Notes: a model not told the origin generated them from the letters alone. Positions 29,949 through 38,693 are shown, counted from the stretch's first letter. The stretch is DNA of 64,000 nt from Bacillus mesophilus (GCF_011008845.1 NZ_JAAIWM010000005.1:124001-188000), one strand, 5' to 3'. Numbers and translations: made by a program.

Positions 29949-30033
29949 GAGAGTCCTTACATTAGTGTCTTCCGCTCCATTTCACTACTGTTTACTAAAT
30001 TAAATTGCATCCCTATTTCAAAACAGCAAAATC

Positions 30034-30060
30034 AAAAAACCCCTGTAATCTCATACAAGA
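30034..30060 (-). terminator. Probable terminator after the DUF1450 gene
   Basis: Minus-strand CTTGTA TGAGAT TACAGG followed by GGTTTTTTG; the stem is only 6 bp with one G-T pair. Confidence 0.5.
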
Positions 30061-30071
30061 GTTCTAAGTAG

Positions 30072-30296
30072 TTATTTTTTTATCTTACCTTCTATTTTCA
30101 CAATCAATTCGTCTTCATTGGGAGCTGACAATGGGCGATTATTGACAAAAGCGAAGGATTTCTTTCTTCCTGGTCCACAATATGACTGACATCCTATATC
30201 AATGGTCGCTTCCGGATCTACCTTTTTCAATCGGGGCACCAATGTTTTTATATTCGTCGCTTGACAATCATCACATATACGAAATTCGTTTGCCAT
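30072..30296 (-). CDS. DUF1450 small Cys-containing protein (YuzB-like)
   Basis: This 74-residue cytoplasmic protein has the DUF1450 pattern, with CDDCQ at residues 8-12 and [19 protein letters not shown] near the middle. The four Cys are arranged as in the thioredoxin-like ferredoxin fold seen in YuzB/DUF1450 relatives. No function is established; metal or disulfide binding is plausible. The start ATG follows GAAAGG. It stands alone between two repeat-rich spacers. Confidence 0.85.
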   Translation of the reverse strand: MANEFRICDDCQATNIKTLVPRLKKVDPEATIDIGCQSYCGPGRKKSFAFVNNRPLSAPNEDELIVKIEGKIKK

Positions 30297-30374
30297 ATAA
30301 GCAATCCTTTCTCTCTCAAATCACTATACGGTATTTTACCCTCTTCGAATTTACTTTGCAAGTCACTGCCTTTA

Positions 30375-30592
30375 TAGAGGATGTTCAAAAAGTCAGGGAA
30401 AAATAGCTGTCGGATTTCTTCGTTGGCTTGAGTTTCCGCTCCTCATGTATAAAGTGTACAGGAACTTCTGCTAAAGTCATGCACGTCCTGTGCATAACGC
30501 AGAAGTCAGCACATCCTGTACAAGCCCGGTGCTCAACTCTTCGCCGCCTCGAACTTCTCGGCTATTTTTTTCCTCCTTTTTGAACTGGCTCT
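30375..30592. repeat. Family C MITE-like repeat, copy C2, with hairpin module insertion
   Basis: The ends AGAGGATGTTCAAAAAG and CCTTTTTGAAC are inverted repeats, and GGAAAAATAGC / GGCTATTTTTTTCC extends the pairing to about 25 bp. Relative to C1, a module is inserted centrally: TGTACAGGA / TCCTGTACA enclosing CTTCTG / CAGAAG enclosing ATGCAC-GTCCT-GTGCAT. The open frame on the minus strand (30477-30659) is a by-product of the repeat. Confidence 0.8.
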
Positions 30593-30633
30593 TATAGCAA
30601 AAGTATGAATCTACTATCCTTATAAAAAATTTG

Positions 30634-30663
30634 GTATAAACCGAAACGAACCTGTCCATACTG
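30634..30663 (+). promoter_or_regulatory. Candidate forespore (sigma-F/sigma-G) promoter of rsfA
   Basis: GTATA, 18 bp, CATACTG, about 90 bases ahead of the start codon. This resembles the sigma-G pattern and rsfA is forespore-expressed in B. subtilis. The match is moderate. Confidence 0.45.
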
Positions 30664-30753
30664 TAAGTAACAAAGACATGGGATAAGGTTTAAGACACAG
30701 ACTTATCTCCATTTTAATAAAAATATTAAAAACATAGATAGGAAGTGTATAAG

Positions 30754-31428
30754 ATGAAAGTAAGACAAGATGCTTGGTCTGACGAAAATGATTTACTATT
30801 AGCAGAGACCGTATTAAGACATGTTAGAGAAGGAAGTACCCAGCTAAACGCTTTTGAGGAGGTAGGCGATATACTTAACCGAACGGCTTCCGCTTGTGGG
30901 TTCCGTTGGAATGCAGTGGTACGAGAGCAATATGAAAAGTCTCTAGCACTAGCGAAGAAACAACGTAAGCAGCTGCTCCGCTCAATCGGCCAAGGCAAGC
31001 CTGCTAAAAAGCAGTTACTTTACACTCCGCCAGAGCCTTCTATTGAAGAACCTACTAATATCGTAACAAATGACTTCCCAACTACTAGTTTACCAACTAC
31101 CCAAGTTAAGGAGTCTGCAGCACTGACATTAGAAGAGGTTATTCAATTTTTATCTAGCTTAAGAGGTAATCGTTATAACTTGTCAATGACACAGCATGAA
31201 AACGAATCATTCCGTCATGAAAATGAGCAACTCGCTCGTAAAAATGAAGATTTGGAGCGCCAGGTTTTAAAACTAGAAAAAGAATTCAAAACAATTGAAG
31301 AAGATTATCAAACCCTCATGCAGATTATGAACCGTGCAAGAAAGCTAGCTTTATTTGAAGATGAGGATCGCCCTTCTACCAAATTTAAGATGGACCGTAA
31401 CGGAAACCTGGAAAAGTTAGCAGAATAA
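30754..31428 (+). CDS. rsfA: Prespore-specific transcription factor RsfA family
   Basis: This 224-residue protein starts with a Myb/SANT-like DNA-binding domain (residues 1-60: [34 protein letters not shown]), typical of RsfA/YlbO proteins. A low-complexity linker follows, then a coiled coil (about residues 140-200, [23 protein letters not shown]). RsfA is made in the forespore and tunes sigma-F-dependent genes. ATG 30754 is chosen because AGGAAGTG precedes it; the in-frame GTG 30745 is inside that site. The gene is followed by lipL. Confidence 0.9.
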   Translation: MKVRQDAWSDENDLLLAETVLRHVREGSTQLNAFEEVGDILNRTASACGFRWNAVVREQYEKSLALAKKQRKQLLRSIGQGKPAKKQLLYTPPEPSIEEPTNIVTNDFPTTSLPTTQVKESAALTLEEVIQFLSSLRGNRYNLSMTQHENESFRHENEQLARKNEDLERQVLKLEKEFKTIEEDYQTLMQIMNRARKLALFEDEDRPSTKFKMDRNGNLEKLAE

Positions 31429-31432
31429 TAAC

Positions 31433-31502
31433 ACAGCAGCCTCATTGAACAGCCTCTACCCTTCAACTGAAGGAGCCGTTCACCAAAAGGCTGCTGTTTT
31501 TC
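31433..31502 (+). terminator. Long-stem terminator after rsfA
   Basis: ACAGCAGCCT pairs with AGGCTGCTGT across a 45-base interior that includes a CTTCAACTGAAG hairpin, followed by TTTTT. Confidence 0.65.
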
Positions 31503-31565
31503 CATTTTGAGAAGCAACCTATGCTATAATATAGAATCGGAAATGTAGTGAAGGAGATTAAAATC

Positions 31566-32405
31566 ATGTCACAACTAGATTCGTTGCTTACTCAACCATA
31601 CTGGAGAATTATTGACCATTCTACTTTAGGTTCCTTGTTTGAAGCCAAACAATCCTTTGCAGTGGATGATACGTTATGTGCCTCCGTTGGGAGCGCTACC
31701 TCTCCACCCACTTTGCGATCATGGGTGCACCAAAAAACGGTTGTGTTAGGTATTCAAGATACAAAATTACCTAACTTAATGGAAGCTGTTGCTTATCTAA
31801 ACTCGGAAGGCTACCATGTGATTGTCAGAAACTCTGGAGGACTTGCTGTTGTACTAGATCAAGAAGTATTAAATCTATCACTCATTTTCCCCGATTATGA
31901 AAAGGGTATTGATATTAATCGTGGATATGATACAATGGTAGATTTGATAACAAATGTACTCTCAGATTATGACACTTCCTTTGAAGCAGGAGAAATTGTA
32001 GGCTCTTATTGTCCAGGTAGCTATGACCTCAGTATAAACGGTAAAAAGTTTGCAGGTATTTCACAACGCAGACTTCGCGGTGGAATTGCCGTTCAAATAT
32101 ATCTATGTGTTGCTGAAAGTGGCTCTCAACGAGCAGAAATTATTAAACAGTTCTATGAAATTGGAAAGGGAACAACAGAAACTAAAATAAACTTTCCAAC
32201 CATCGTACCAACCACAATGGCCTCTTTATCAGAGCTGCTAAATCATACATTAACCATCCCAACCATTATGTTTTCTGTCCTTTCTACTCTTAAAAAGCTT
32301 GGAGGACACCTCGAGACATCACAACTCACACAGGAAGAGCTTATTCTCTATGAGGAAAACATGAAAAGAATGGTAGATCGAAATAAAAAAGCACTTGAAA
32401 GCTAA
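31566..32405 (+). CDS. lipL: Octanoyl-[GcvH]:E2 octanoyltransferase (amidotransferase)
   Basis: This 279-residue member of the lipoate-protein ligase A / BirA fold is collinear with B. subtilis LipL (YwfL). LipL moves octanoate from GcvH to E2 subunits of 2-oxoacid dehydrogenases. The catalytic Cys is visible in VGSYCPGSYDLSINGKKFAG, with the family Lys after it, and the substrate loop is RNSGGLAVVLD. ATG 31566 has AAGGAG 9 bases upstream. It converges on pta, separated by a terminator that overlaps its stop region. Confidence 0.92.
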   Translation: MSQLDSLLTQPYWRIIDHSTLGSLFEAKQSFAVDDTLCASVGSATSPPTLRSWVHQKTVVLGIQDTKLPNLMEAVAYLNSEGYHVIVRNSGGLAVVLDQEVLNLSLIFPDYEKGIDINRGYDTMVDLITNVLSDYDTSFEAGEIVGSYCPGSYDLSINGKKFAGISQRRLRGGIAVQIYLCVAESGSQRAEIIKQFYEIGKGTTETKINFPTIVPTTMASLSELLNHTLTIPTIMFSVLSTLKKLGGHLETSQLTQEELILYEENMKRMVDRNKKALES

Positions 32406-32428
32406 TCTAAGCTTCCAAGTGCTTCTTT
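32388..32428. terminator. Terminator shared by lipL and pta
   Basis: AAGCACTTG and AAGCT pair with AAGCTT and CAAGTGCTT. A run of A before and CTTTAATTT after allow action in both directions. It overlaps the last lipL codons. Confidence 0.7.
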
Positions 32429-32443
32429 AATTTGGAGAACATT

Positions 32444-33415
32444 CTAGAATAAAGACTGAGCCGCCGTAATGAGTGCTAGCTTATAAACATCTTCCTCATT
32501 ACACCCTCTTGATAAGTCATTTACTGGTTTATTTAACCCTTGTAAAATAGGTCCAATCGCTTCAAACTTGCCAAGTCGTTGTGCAATCTTATATCCGATA
32601 TTCCCTGCTTCTAGGCTTGGGAAAATAAACACATTGGCATCTCCTTTAATAGGAGAATCTGGAGCCTTTTTAGCAGCTACCGACGGGACAAAGGCAGCGT
32701 CAAATTGGAACTCTCCATCCACAAGTAAATCTGGCTGAATTTCCTTTGCTAATCTAGTAGCCACCACTACCCTCTCAGTCTCTGGAGAAACTGCCGAACC
32801 TTTCGTTGAGAAGCTTAGCATCGCTACTCTAGGTTCCATACCAAATAATCTTGCAGTTCTAGCACTCTCAACAGCAATTTCCGCTAAATCCTGACTACTC
32901 GGGGAAATATTAATCGCACAATCCGCAAAAACATACTTTTCTTCTTCTCTTACCATGATAAACACACCCGATGTTTTCTTGACACCCTGCTTTGTTTTAA
33001 TTAATTGTAAAGCAGGTCTAACCGTTTCGGCTGTTGAATGAGCAGCACCACTAACCAATCCGTGTGCTTTCTCCATATAAACGAGCATCGTGCCAAAGTA
33101 ATTTTCATCTAATAAGATTTTCTTAGCATCTTCCACTGTAGACTTTCCATTTCGTCGATCCACAAATGCTTGTGCCATTTCATCAATATCTTCATATGTA
33201 TTCGGATTAATTAACTTCACACCTTCTAGTGTGACGCTAATCGAATCTGCCTTCGCTTTAATCTTTTCTTCATCGCCGATAAGAATTGGAGTAAGTAACC
33301 CTTCTTTTGCTAATCGACTAGTGGCTGCTAAAATACGCTCGTCTGTTCCTTCAGGAAAAACCAGTGTTAAATTCTTTCCTTGTAACGATTCTTTGATTGA
33401 TGAAAATAAACTCAC
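32444..33415 (-). CDS. pta: Phosphate acetyltransferase
   Basis: This 323-residue enzyme interconverts acetyl-CoA and acetyl phosphate in overflow metabolism. It has the single-domain PTA form of Firmicutes, with VSGAAHSTAETVRPALQLI, REEEKYVFADCAIN, MLSFSTKGSA and DAAFVPSVAAKKAPDSP. The start is GTG 33415, supported by AGGGAGG 9 bases upstream. It is monocistronic, opposite to lipL, and divergent from hemQ. Confidence 0.95.
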   Translation of the reverse strand: MSLFSSIKESLQGKNLTLVFPEGTDERILAATSRLAKEGLLTPILIGDEEKIKAKADSISVTLEGVKLINPNTYEDIDEMAQAFVDRRNGKSTVEDAKKILLDENYFGTMLVYMEKAHGLVSGAAHSTAETVRPALQLIKTKQGVKKTSGVFIMVREEEKYVFADCAINISPSSQDLAEIAVESARTARLFGMEPRVAMLSFSTKGSAVSPETERVVVATRLAKEIQPDLLVDGEFQFDAAFVPSVAAKKAPDSPIKGDANVFIFPSLEAGNIGYKIAQRLGKFEAIGPILQGLNKPVNDLSRGCNEEDVYKLALITAAQSLF

Positions 33416-33560
33416 AAAAACAATCCTCCCTCAAGCTCTGTTAAAATTATGTATTCCAATATTTTGTTATTCATACCTAACTATAATTCCCAAATATACC
33501 ATTTGTAATCTTCAAGATGTCACAAAATCGTTAATAATCGTCATGGGTTAGCAGACGTTG

Positions 33561-33589
33561 TTGTTGGTCAAACTATGATATAGTAGAAT
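33561..33589 (+). promoter_or_regulatory. Candidate sigma-A promoter for hemQ
   Basis: TTGTTG, 17 bp, TAGAAT. This would give hemQ a leader of about 185 bases that includes the repeat remnant at 33645-33710. Confidence 0.45.
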
Positions 33590-33644
33590 CGTACATAGTA
33601 TAGTCAAGCTTCGTTACTAATTAACTCTGTTAAGTTAAGACATG

Positions 33645-33710
33645 ATGTTGATTTTCGTTACAGGGCACTCGTTTCCCACAGGGTCTCGTTTCCTGCACTA
33701 CAATCAACAT
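33645..33710. repeat. Short repeat remnant related to family A in the hemQ leader
   Basis: ATGTTGATT and AATCAACAT are terminal inverted repeats. The inside (GGGCACTCGTTTCCC, GGGTCTCGTTTCCTGCAC) resembles a heavily deleted CACTTGCTTTCC / GGGGTCTC family A core. The rest of the 367-bp pta-hemQ spacer shows only the promoter. Confidence 0.55.
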
Positions 33711-33782
33711 GCTAAGAAATCAATATCTTTCTTTAACAGACCTTATTACCGTTAATCTTATCATTTCAAAGGAGTGTTATAA

Positions 33783-34526
33783 ATGAGTGAAGCAGCAAAA
33801 ACATTAGATGGCTGGTATTCCCTACATATTCTTCGTTCAATCGATTGGACAGTTTGGAAGACGTTAACTGAGGAAGAAAGAAATTCAATTATTTCGGAGT
33901 TTCAAGGTTTATTAGAAAAATGGAGTGTAGCAGAAGCTAACAAGGCTGGAAGCCAAGCTTTATATACAGTGGTTGGGCAAAAGGCAGACTTTATCCTAAT
34001 GCTACTACGTCCTACTTTAGAAGAACTTGAAGAGATGGAATTAGAATTTAATAAAACGATGTTGGCTGATTATACAATCCCTACATACTCATATGTTTCA
34101 GTGGTTGAGCTTAGTAACTACCTTCCTGCTGGAGAAAATCCATATGAAAATCCTGAAATTTTAGCTAGACTATATCCAACATTACCTAAAGCAAAACATA
34201 TTTGCTTCTACCCAATGGATAAGCGCCGTCAAGGTGACGACAATTGGTACATGCTTTCTATGGAAGATCGTCGTAACATGATGAGAAAACATGGAATGAT
34301 TGGTCGCCAATATGCTGGTAAGGTAAAACAAATCATAACAGGTTCTGTAGGTTTAGACGATTTCGAATGGGGCGTTACATTATTCTCCGACGATGTCCTT
34401 CAGTTTAAGAAGCTTGTATATGAAATGAGATTTGATGAAGTAAGTGCTAGATTCGGTGAATTCGGATCATTCTTCGTAGGAAATATCCTACCGTCAGAAA
34501 AGCTTCCTCAATTTCTTAAGCTGTAG
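33783..34526 (+). CDS. hemQ: Coproheme decarboxylase HemQ
   Basis: This 247-residue chlorite-dismutase-fold enzyme turns coproheme into heme b in the Gram-positive pathway. Conserved parts are [16 protein letters not shown] at the start, the catalytic Tyr in [10 protein letters not shown], the axial His in [22 protein letters not shown], and [12 protein letters not shown] near the end. The ATG has AAAGGAG upstream. The pta/hemQ neighbourhood is conserved in Bacillus (ywfI). Confidence 0.96.
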   Translation: MSEAAKTLDGWYSLHILRSIDWTVWKTLTEEERNSIISEFQGLLEKWSVAEANKAGSQALYTVVGQKADFILMLLRPTLEELEEMELEFNKTMLADYTIPTYSYVSVVELSNYLPAGENPYENPEILARLYPTLPKAKHICFYPMDKRRQGDDNWYMLSMEDRRNMMRKHGMIGRQYAGKVKQIITGSVGLDDFEWGVTLFSDDVLQFKKLVYEMRFDEVSARFGEFGSFFVGNILPSEKLPQFLKL

Positions 34527-34564
34527 AAGCATTTACAAAGACAACCTAGTATATATTTAACCAA

Positions 34565-34597
34565 GAACTTCTTACTTTTAAGTAAGGAGTTTTTTTG
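34565..34597 (+). terminator. Intrinsic terminator after hemQ
   Basis: CTTCTTACTT / AAGTAAGGAG stem followed by TTTTTTT. Confidence 0.85.
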
Positions 34598-34733
34598 TCA
34601 TATTCTTTTTTACCGCTACATAGTATCAAGTAGCGGTTTCATAAGTCCTTTTACTTATGTTTTAGTGTGCACCATTTTCATTTTCCGCCCATATCCTAGT
34701 AATGCTTTTAGTGCATGAATGAGGAGTGAGAAA

Positions 34734-35159
34734 ATGGCTGTTGTTGCTCATACTGAGGAAGATGTAAAGCTGTTAGCAAGATTAATGCGTGCCGAGGCTG
34801 AAGGTGATGGGAAGCTTGGAATGTTAATGGTTGGGAATACTGGAGTAAATCGTACACGTTCGGCTTGCCTAGATTTCAAAAAAATCACTGACATTCGCAA
34901 AATGGTGTATCAAAGTCCAGGCGGTTTTGAAGCAACTCAAAAAGGTTATTTTTACCAGCGGCCGAGAGATCAAGAAATTGAACTCGCTCGTAAGGTGTTA
35001 GCAGGACAACGACATCACCCTGCAGAGTTTGCCCTATGGTTTTTTAGACCAGAGGGGAATTGTCCACAGCAATGGTATAACCAATGGAATACAGGAAGAT
35101 ATAAATCTCACTGTTTCTATAAGCCAACTGCTGAAGATTGTCCCGCTGTTTATAGCTAA
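34734..35159 (+). CDS. cwlJ: Spore cortex-lytic enzyme CwlJ
   Basis: This 141-residue hydrolase belongs to the SleB/CwlJ catalytic family (hydrolase_2): LLARLMRAEAEGDGKLGMLMVGNTGVNR with the catalytic Glu, then FYQRPRDQE and the C-terminal HCFYKPT. It lacks a signal peptide, as CwlJ is placed on the spore coat from the mother cell. It degrades cortex during germination, often in response to Ca-dipicolinate. ATG 34734 is chosen after GAGGAGTG. CATATCCT at 34691 could be a sigma-E -10. It is followed 28 bp later by gerQ, which is needed for CwlJ localisation. Confidence 0.95.
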   Translation: MAVVAHTEEDVKLLARLMRAEAEGDGKLGMLMVGNTGVNRTRSACLDFKKITDIRKMVYQSPGGFEATQKGYFYQRPRDQEIELARKVLAGQRHHPAEFALWFFRPEGNCPQQWYNQWNTGRYKSHCFYKPTAEDCPAVYS

Positions 35160-35187
35160 AATTATTTGAGAATAGGGAGGTTTTTTC

Positions 35188-35676
35188 ATGTCTCAAAAAT
35201 ATTCACAAACAAATCCTTATGCGTATTACGGAAATCAGGTTCCTGGCTACAGCAATCAACCTGTGTATGGTGGAGCAGGCGCAGCTTTCAATCCTTCTGC
35301 ACAATCGGGTGGTCTAATTTTCCAGCCAGGTTTACCAAATACAGGTATTCCTAATCCTGCACAGTTTGTTCCCGGTATGCTGCCATTAGAAGAATCGTAT
35401 ATCGAAAATATATTACGTTTAAATAAAGGAAAGCTTGCAAAAGTGTACATGACATTTGGAGATAATGTACAAAAGAATTTCGTAGGAATTGTAGAAGCAG
35501 CTGGGCGTGACCATATTATTTTAAGTGACCCACAAACAGGCATGAGATACTTACTATTAATGGTTTACCTAGACTATGTAACATTTGATGAGGAATTAAA
35601 CTATGAATATCCAGGATTCACTGGTGCTACAGCAGCCCCAGGAATGACACCTTTAACGGCTTATCCTCCAAGATGA
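35188..35676 (+). CDS. gerQ: Spore coat protein GerQ
   Basis: This 162-residue protein has a Tyr/Pro/Gln/Gly-rich N-terminal half (YAYYGNQVPGYSNQP) and the conserved GerQ C-terminal domain (LPLEESYIENILRLNKGKLA, KNFVGIVEAAGRDHIILSDP). GerQ anchors CwlJ in the coat and is cross-linked by transglutaminase in B. subtilis; Lys and Gln residues suited to this are present near the domain start. The gene lies directly behind cwlJ with a good ribosome-binding site (GGGAGG), forming a two-gene germination operon with its own terminator. Confidence 0.95.
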   Translation: MSQKYSQTNPYAYYGNQVPGYSNQPVYGGAGAAFNPSAQSGGLIFQPGLPNTGIPNPAQFVPGMLPLEESYIENILRLNKGKLAKVYMTFGDNVQKNFVGIVEAAGRDHIILSDPQTGMRYLLLMVYLDYVTFDEELNYEYPGFTGATAAPGMTPLTAYPPR

Positions 35677-35720
35677 TGCTAGGTGTTTGATCCGGTTGGG
35701 TCATTTAACATAGCACAACA

Positions 35721-35755
35721 AAGCGGAAGGGTGCTTATTACCCTTCCGCTCTTTT
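35721..35755 (+). terminator. Intrinsic terminator after gerQ
   Basis: AGCGGAAGGGT / ACCCTTCCGCT stem followed by CTTTTT. Confidence 0.9.
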
Positions 35756-35794
35756 TGTATGTCTCTATTGGAAAACTACTCGAACCTTTTATAT

Positions 35795-36166
35795 TTACAA
35801 ATACCTCATTGCCCCTACACCCACTAATACCCAAGCAATTAGAAATGCTAGTCCGCCTAGAGGAGTAATGGGACCAAAAAACTTGATTCCAGTCGTACTC
35901 AGTGCATACAAGCTACCTGAGAAAAATAGGATTCCAATGAACATAAACCAGCCAGCATATGTAAAGGTCGTGGCATTTGGAAACTTTCCTATCAATATAG
36001 CTATAATGATTAGACCAAGGGCATGAAACATGTGATACAACACTCCGGTCTTCCAAACCTCCAACATTCTCTCTGAAACCTTACCTTCTAGACCATGAGC
36101 TCCAAAAGCCCCTAACGCTACAGCGATAAATGCATTTAAACTTCCAAGCAAAATAAATAACTTCAT
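35795..36166 (-). CDS. ywdK: DUF423 small membrane protein YwdK
   Basis: This 123-residue protein has four predicted membrane helices. It carries the DUF423 signature FILLGSLNAFIAVALGAFGAHGL and the C-terminal FFGPITPLGGLAFLIAWVLV. The function is unknown; the family is widespread and often next to gerQ in Bacillus. ATG 36166 follows AGGTG; an in-frame GTG at 36175 lies within that site. Confidence 0.88.
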   Translation of the reverse strand: MKLFILLGSLNAFIAVALGAFGAHGLEGKVSERMLEVWKTGVLYHMFHALGLIIIAILIGKFPNATTFTYAGWFMFIGILFFSGSLYALSTTGIKFFGPITPLGGLAFLIAWVLVGVGAMRYL

Positions 36167-36309
36167 GATTTTCACCTATTCCTCAAATCTTTTCCTTCAT
36201 CATAATAGATTTTAGTAAAAAAACCAACGCATACACACCTTATGATAAAATAGAAAAGCGTAAGTGCCCTGTTATTAGACATAAAATAGTCACGAAAGGA
36301 AGAGCGCTA

Positions 36310-36987
36310 TTGAATCATTATTGTATTCAACCGATCAGCGATGATGGTTTACTTATTCAATTCTCAGCTGAAACTAATCTAGAGCTTCTCCCTCATATAC
36401 ACTCCTTAACTGATCATTTATTAGAACAAGACATTGTTGGGATAAAGGACATTGTACCTGCCTTTGATTCCATTGCTATTTTTTATGATCCCATTCAATA
36501 CTCCTACCATGATTTAGTGTTAGAACTTAAACCAATGCTTCAGTTTACTAATCAGCAACAACAACGAGAACCAAATCTACTTCAGATTCCAGTTTGCTAT
36601 GACACCTCTTTAGGGTTAGATATTGAGGAGGTTGCCAAACAGCATTCTTTGACAGTTGATGAAGTCATTGATATACATAGCAATGCCACATATACCGTAG
36701 CTATTATGGGCTTTTTACCAGGATTCCCTTACATCACTGGGTTGCCAGAACAGCTTTGGACAGCTCGAAAATCAACACCGAGAACTTATGTACCTAAAGG
36801 AGCAGTAGGAATCGGAGGAACTTATACTGGCATATATTCACTGCCATCTCCAGGTGGTTGGAACATCATTGGGCAAACACCCCTGACTTTATTTAATCAC
36901 AAGAAGGATCATCCTTTTTTACTTCAGCCAGGTGACCGAGTTTCCTTTACCCCTATAACGAAAACAGAATTTGAACGATTTTTATAG
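36310..36987 (+). CDS. pxpB: 5-oxoprolinase subunit PxpB
   Basis: This 225-residue KipI-family protein forms with PxpC the cyclophilin-like carboxyltransferase pair of ATP-dependent 5-oxoprolinase. Signature segments are VAIMGFLPGFPYITGLPEQLW and PKGAVGIGGTYTGIYSLPSPGGWNIIG. The likely start is TTG 36310, after AAGGAAGAG. Historically B. subtilis KipI was described as an inhibitor of the sporulation kinase KinA, so a dual role is conceivable. It is the first gene of pxpB-pxpA-pxpC. Confidence 0.92.
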   Translation: MNHYCIQPISDDGLLIQFSAETNLELLPHIHSLTDHLLEQDIVGIKDIVPAFDSIAIFYDPIQYSYHDLVLELKPMLQFTNQQQQREPNLLQIPVCYDTSLGLDIEEVAKQHSLTVDEVIDIHSNATYTVAIMGFLPGFPYITGLPEQLWTARKSTPRTYVPKGAVGIGGTYTGIYSLPSPGGWNIIGQTPLTLFNHKKDHPFLLQPGDRVSFTPITKTEFERFL

Positions 36988-36999
36988 AGGAGGATAAAA

Positions 37000-37767
37000 A
37001 TGAAGCAGATTGATATTAATTGTGATTTAGGAGAAGGTTTTGGACTTTACAAAATGGGACAAGATGATGAGTTGCTCAGCTATATTTCTTCAGCTAATAT
37101 TGCGTGTGGCTTTCACGCAGGTGATCCGAACATCATGAATGATACAATCCTTTTGGCGAAACAAAAGGGTGTAAGTGTCGGGGCCCACCCAGCCTTTAAT
37201 GATTTATATGGATTTGGTCGTCGCCCCTTTCAACTTAGTGCAGATGAAATAAAGAATCTCATGCTATACCAGCTAGGTGCAATCAAAGCATTCTGCCTCG
37301 CTCATGAGGTGCCACTTGTTCATGTTAAACCCCACGGTGCACTATATAATATTGCGGCAAAAGAACCGTATGTTGCACATGCTATTGTTGAAGCTGTAAA
37401 ACGTTTTGACCCAGCCTTGATAATTTATGGATTAGCCAATAGTGAGCTTATTCATGCCTGTATTGAAGCAAACGTACCGTATGCCATTGAAGCTTTTATA
37501 GATCGTACCTATCAGGATGATGGTTCCTTAACACCAAGACAAATGGAAGGCTCGACTTTGCATTCTATTGAGGAATCTATTGAACAAGCTCTTTCTATCG
37601 TACTTAAACAAGAGGTTACGACGGTTACGGGTTTAACCATTCCGCTTGAGGTAGATACACTATGCATACATGGAGACCATGATGGTGCAGCTGACTTAGC
37701 TATAGCACTACGCAATGAGCTTACTAAACATAAGGTCCTCGTAAAGTCATTAGAGGTAAAAAAATGA
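37000..37767 (+). CDS. pxpA: 5-oxoprolinase subunit PxpA (LamB/YcsF family)
   Basis: This 255-residue protein starts QIDINCDLGEGFGLYKMG and contains SANIACGFHAGDP, VSVGAHPAFNDLYGFGRR and HVKPHGALYN, all hallmarks of the LamB/YcsF family. In complex with PxpBC it hydrolyses 5-oxoproline to glutamate with ATP. The ATG is preceded by AGAGGAGG. The stop codon overlaps the pxpC start by four bases (ATGA), so the genes are translationally coupled. Confidence 0.95.
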   Translation: MKQIDINCDLGEGFGLYKMGQDDELLSYISSANIACGFHAGDPNIMNDTILLAKQKGVSVGAHPAFNDLYGFGRRPFQLSADEIKNLMLYQLGAIKAFCLAHEVPLVHVKPHGALYNIAAKEPYVAHAIVEAVKRFDPALIIYGLANSELIHACIEANVPYAIEAFIDRTYQDDGSLTPRQMEGSTLHSIEESIEQALSIVLKQEVTTVTGLTIPLEVDTLCIHGDHDGAADLAIALRNELTKHKVLVKSLEVKK

Positions 37768-38693
37768 GTAAGGCTATCATTACAATTAAGAAACCAGGCT
37801 TAGCCACTAGCATTCAGGATGGTGGACGCTATGGATATCAGCGATTCGGGGTGGTTTCATCCGGAGCCATGGATCGTTACGCCCTTAACTGGGCAAATGC
37901 TTTGGTGGGTAATCCTTTAAACGCTGCGTGTTTAGAAATTTGTTTGGTTGGGCCAAGTCTTGTATTTCATGAAGATGTTTCGTTTTCCATTTGTGGTGCT
38001 AATCTCTCGCCACATCTTAATGGACAACTACTTCAAGGCTGGCGAACTTACAAAGCGAAGGCTGGCGAGCAATTATCATTTGGCAGACAGGTTGATGGCA
38101 ATTATGCTTATTTGGCGGTAAAAGGTGGCCTAGAAAGTGAAGTGGTTATGGGTAGTCAGTCTACGTATACAAAAGCAGAACTAGGAACAGCTATTACAGA
38201 GGGGTTAACGATTTGGGGAAATCCACAGACTTTACCTAGAAACCGAGGTCTTATTACGGAAGAAATACCTAAATACGAAGATCATGTTCACGTTCATTAC
38301 ATTCCAGGGCCTCATCAATCGTATATCAAAGAGGATTCCATTCAACACTTTGAGGAACAGTCTTTTTTACTTCAACAGGGTGATCGAATGGGATTCCGCT
38401 TAAAAGGAACGAAGCCAATTGAAACCAAAAACTATGAAAATCTCTCATCAAATCCAATACCTTTAGGTGGAATCCAACTACCACCAGATGGAAATCCAAT
38501 CATTTTGTTGGCTGACAGACAAACAACTGGTGGTTATCCCCGAATTGGGACAGTGATATCGACTGATCTCTCTAAAATCGTTCAGCTCTCGATGGGAAAA
38601 GGAACCATAGGATTTACTGCTATTGCAATTGAAGAGGCACAACTTCTTTTCAAGCAAAAACACCTAAAAATGAAACTGTATACACATATATAA
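37764..38693 (+). CDS. pxpC: 5-oxoprolinase subunit PxpC
   Basis: This 309-residue protein of the biotin-dependent-carboxyltransferase-like KipA family shows IKKPGLATSIQDGGRYGYQRFGV, SGAMDRYALNWANALVGN and the C-terminal LLADRQTTGGYPRIGTVISTDL. It completes the PxpABC enzyme. It starts at the ATGA overlap with pxpA and ends just ahead of a terminator. Confidence 0.93.
   Translation: MSKAIITIKKPGLATSIQDGGRYGYQRFGVVSSGAMDRYALNWANALVGNPLNAACLEICLVGPSLVFHEDVSFSICGANLSPHLNGQLLQGWRTYKAKAGEQLSFGRQVDGNYAYLAVKGGLESEVVMGSQSTYTKAELGTAITEGLTIWGNPQTLPRNRGLITEEIPKYEDHVHVHYIPGPHQSYIKEDSIQHFEEQSFLLQQGDRMGFRLKGTKPIETKNYENLSSNPIPLGGIQLPPDGNPIILLADRQTTGGYPRIGTVISTDLSKIVQLSMGKGTIGFTAIAIEEAQLLFKQKHLKMKLYTHI

Larger units (their letters stand above)
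29663..29990. repeat. Family A dispersed repeat, copy A1, interrupted by two insertions
   Basis: It starts TTCCATTGCGCTCCAGACAC and ends AGTGTCTTCCGCTCCATT, imperfect terminal inverted repeats. It shares CTTGCTTTCCGCGGGG, GAAGTCGAGCCTCCTC, GCTTCGCCTGCGGGGTCTC and CCTTTCCTCTATTTCCCGC with the compact copy A2 at 43.6 kb (135 bp). Here a family B element interrupts it after CCTCCTC and a hairpin module after TTCCCGC. The 555-bp spacer 29517-30071 otherwise contains no gene I support. Confidence 0.8.

Noticed and set aside
30477..30659. 60-codon minus-strand open frame
   Set aside because: Its second half is the family C repeat peptide; no independent gene evidence.
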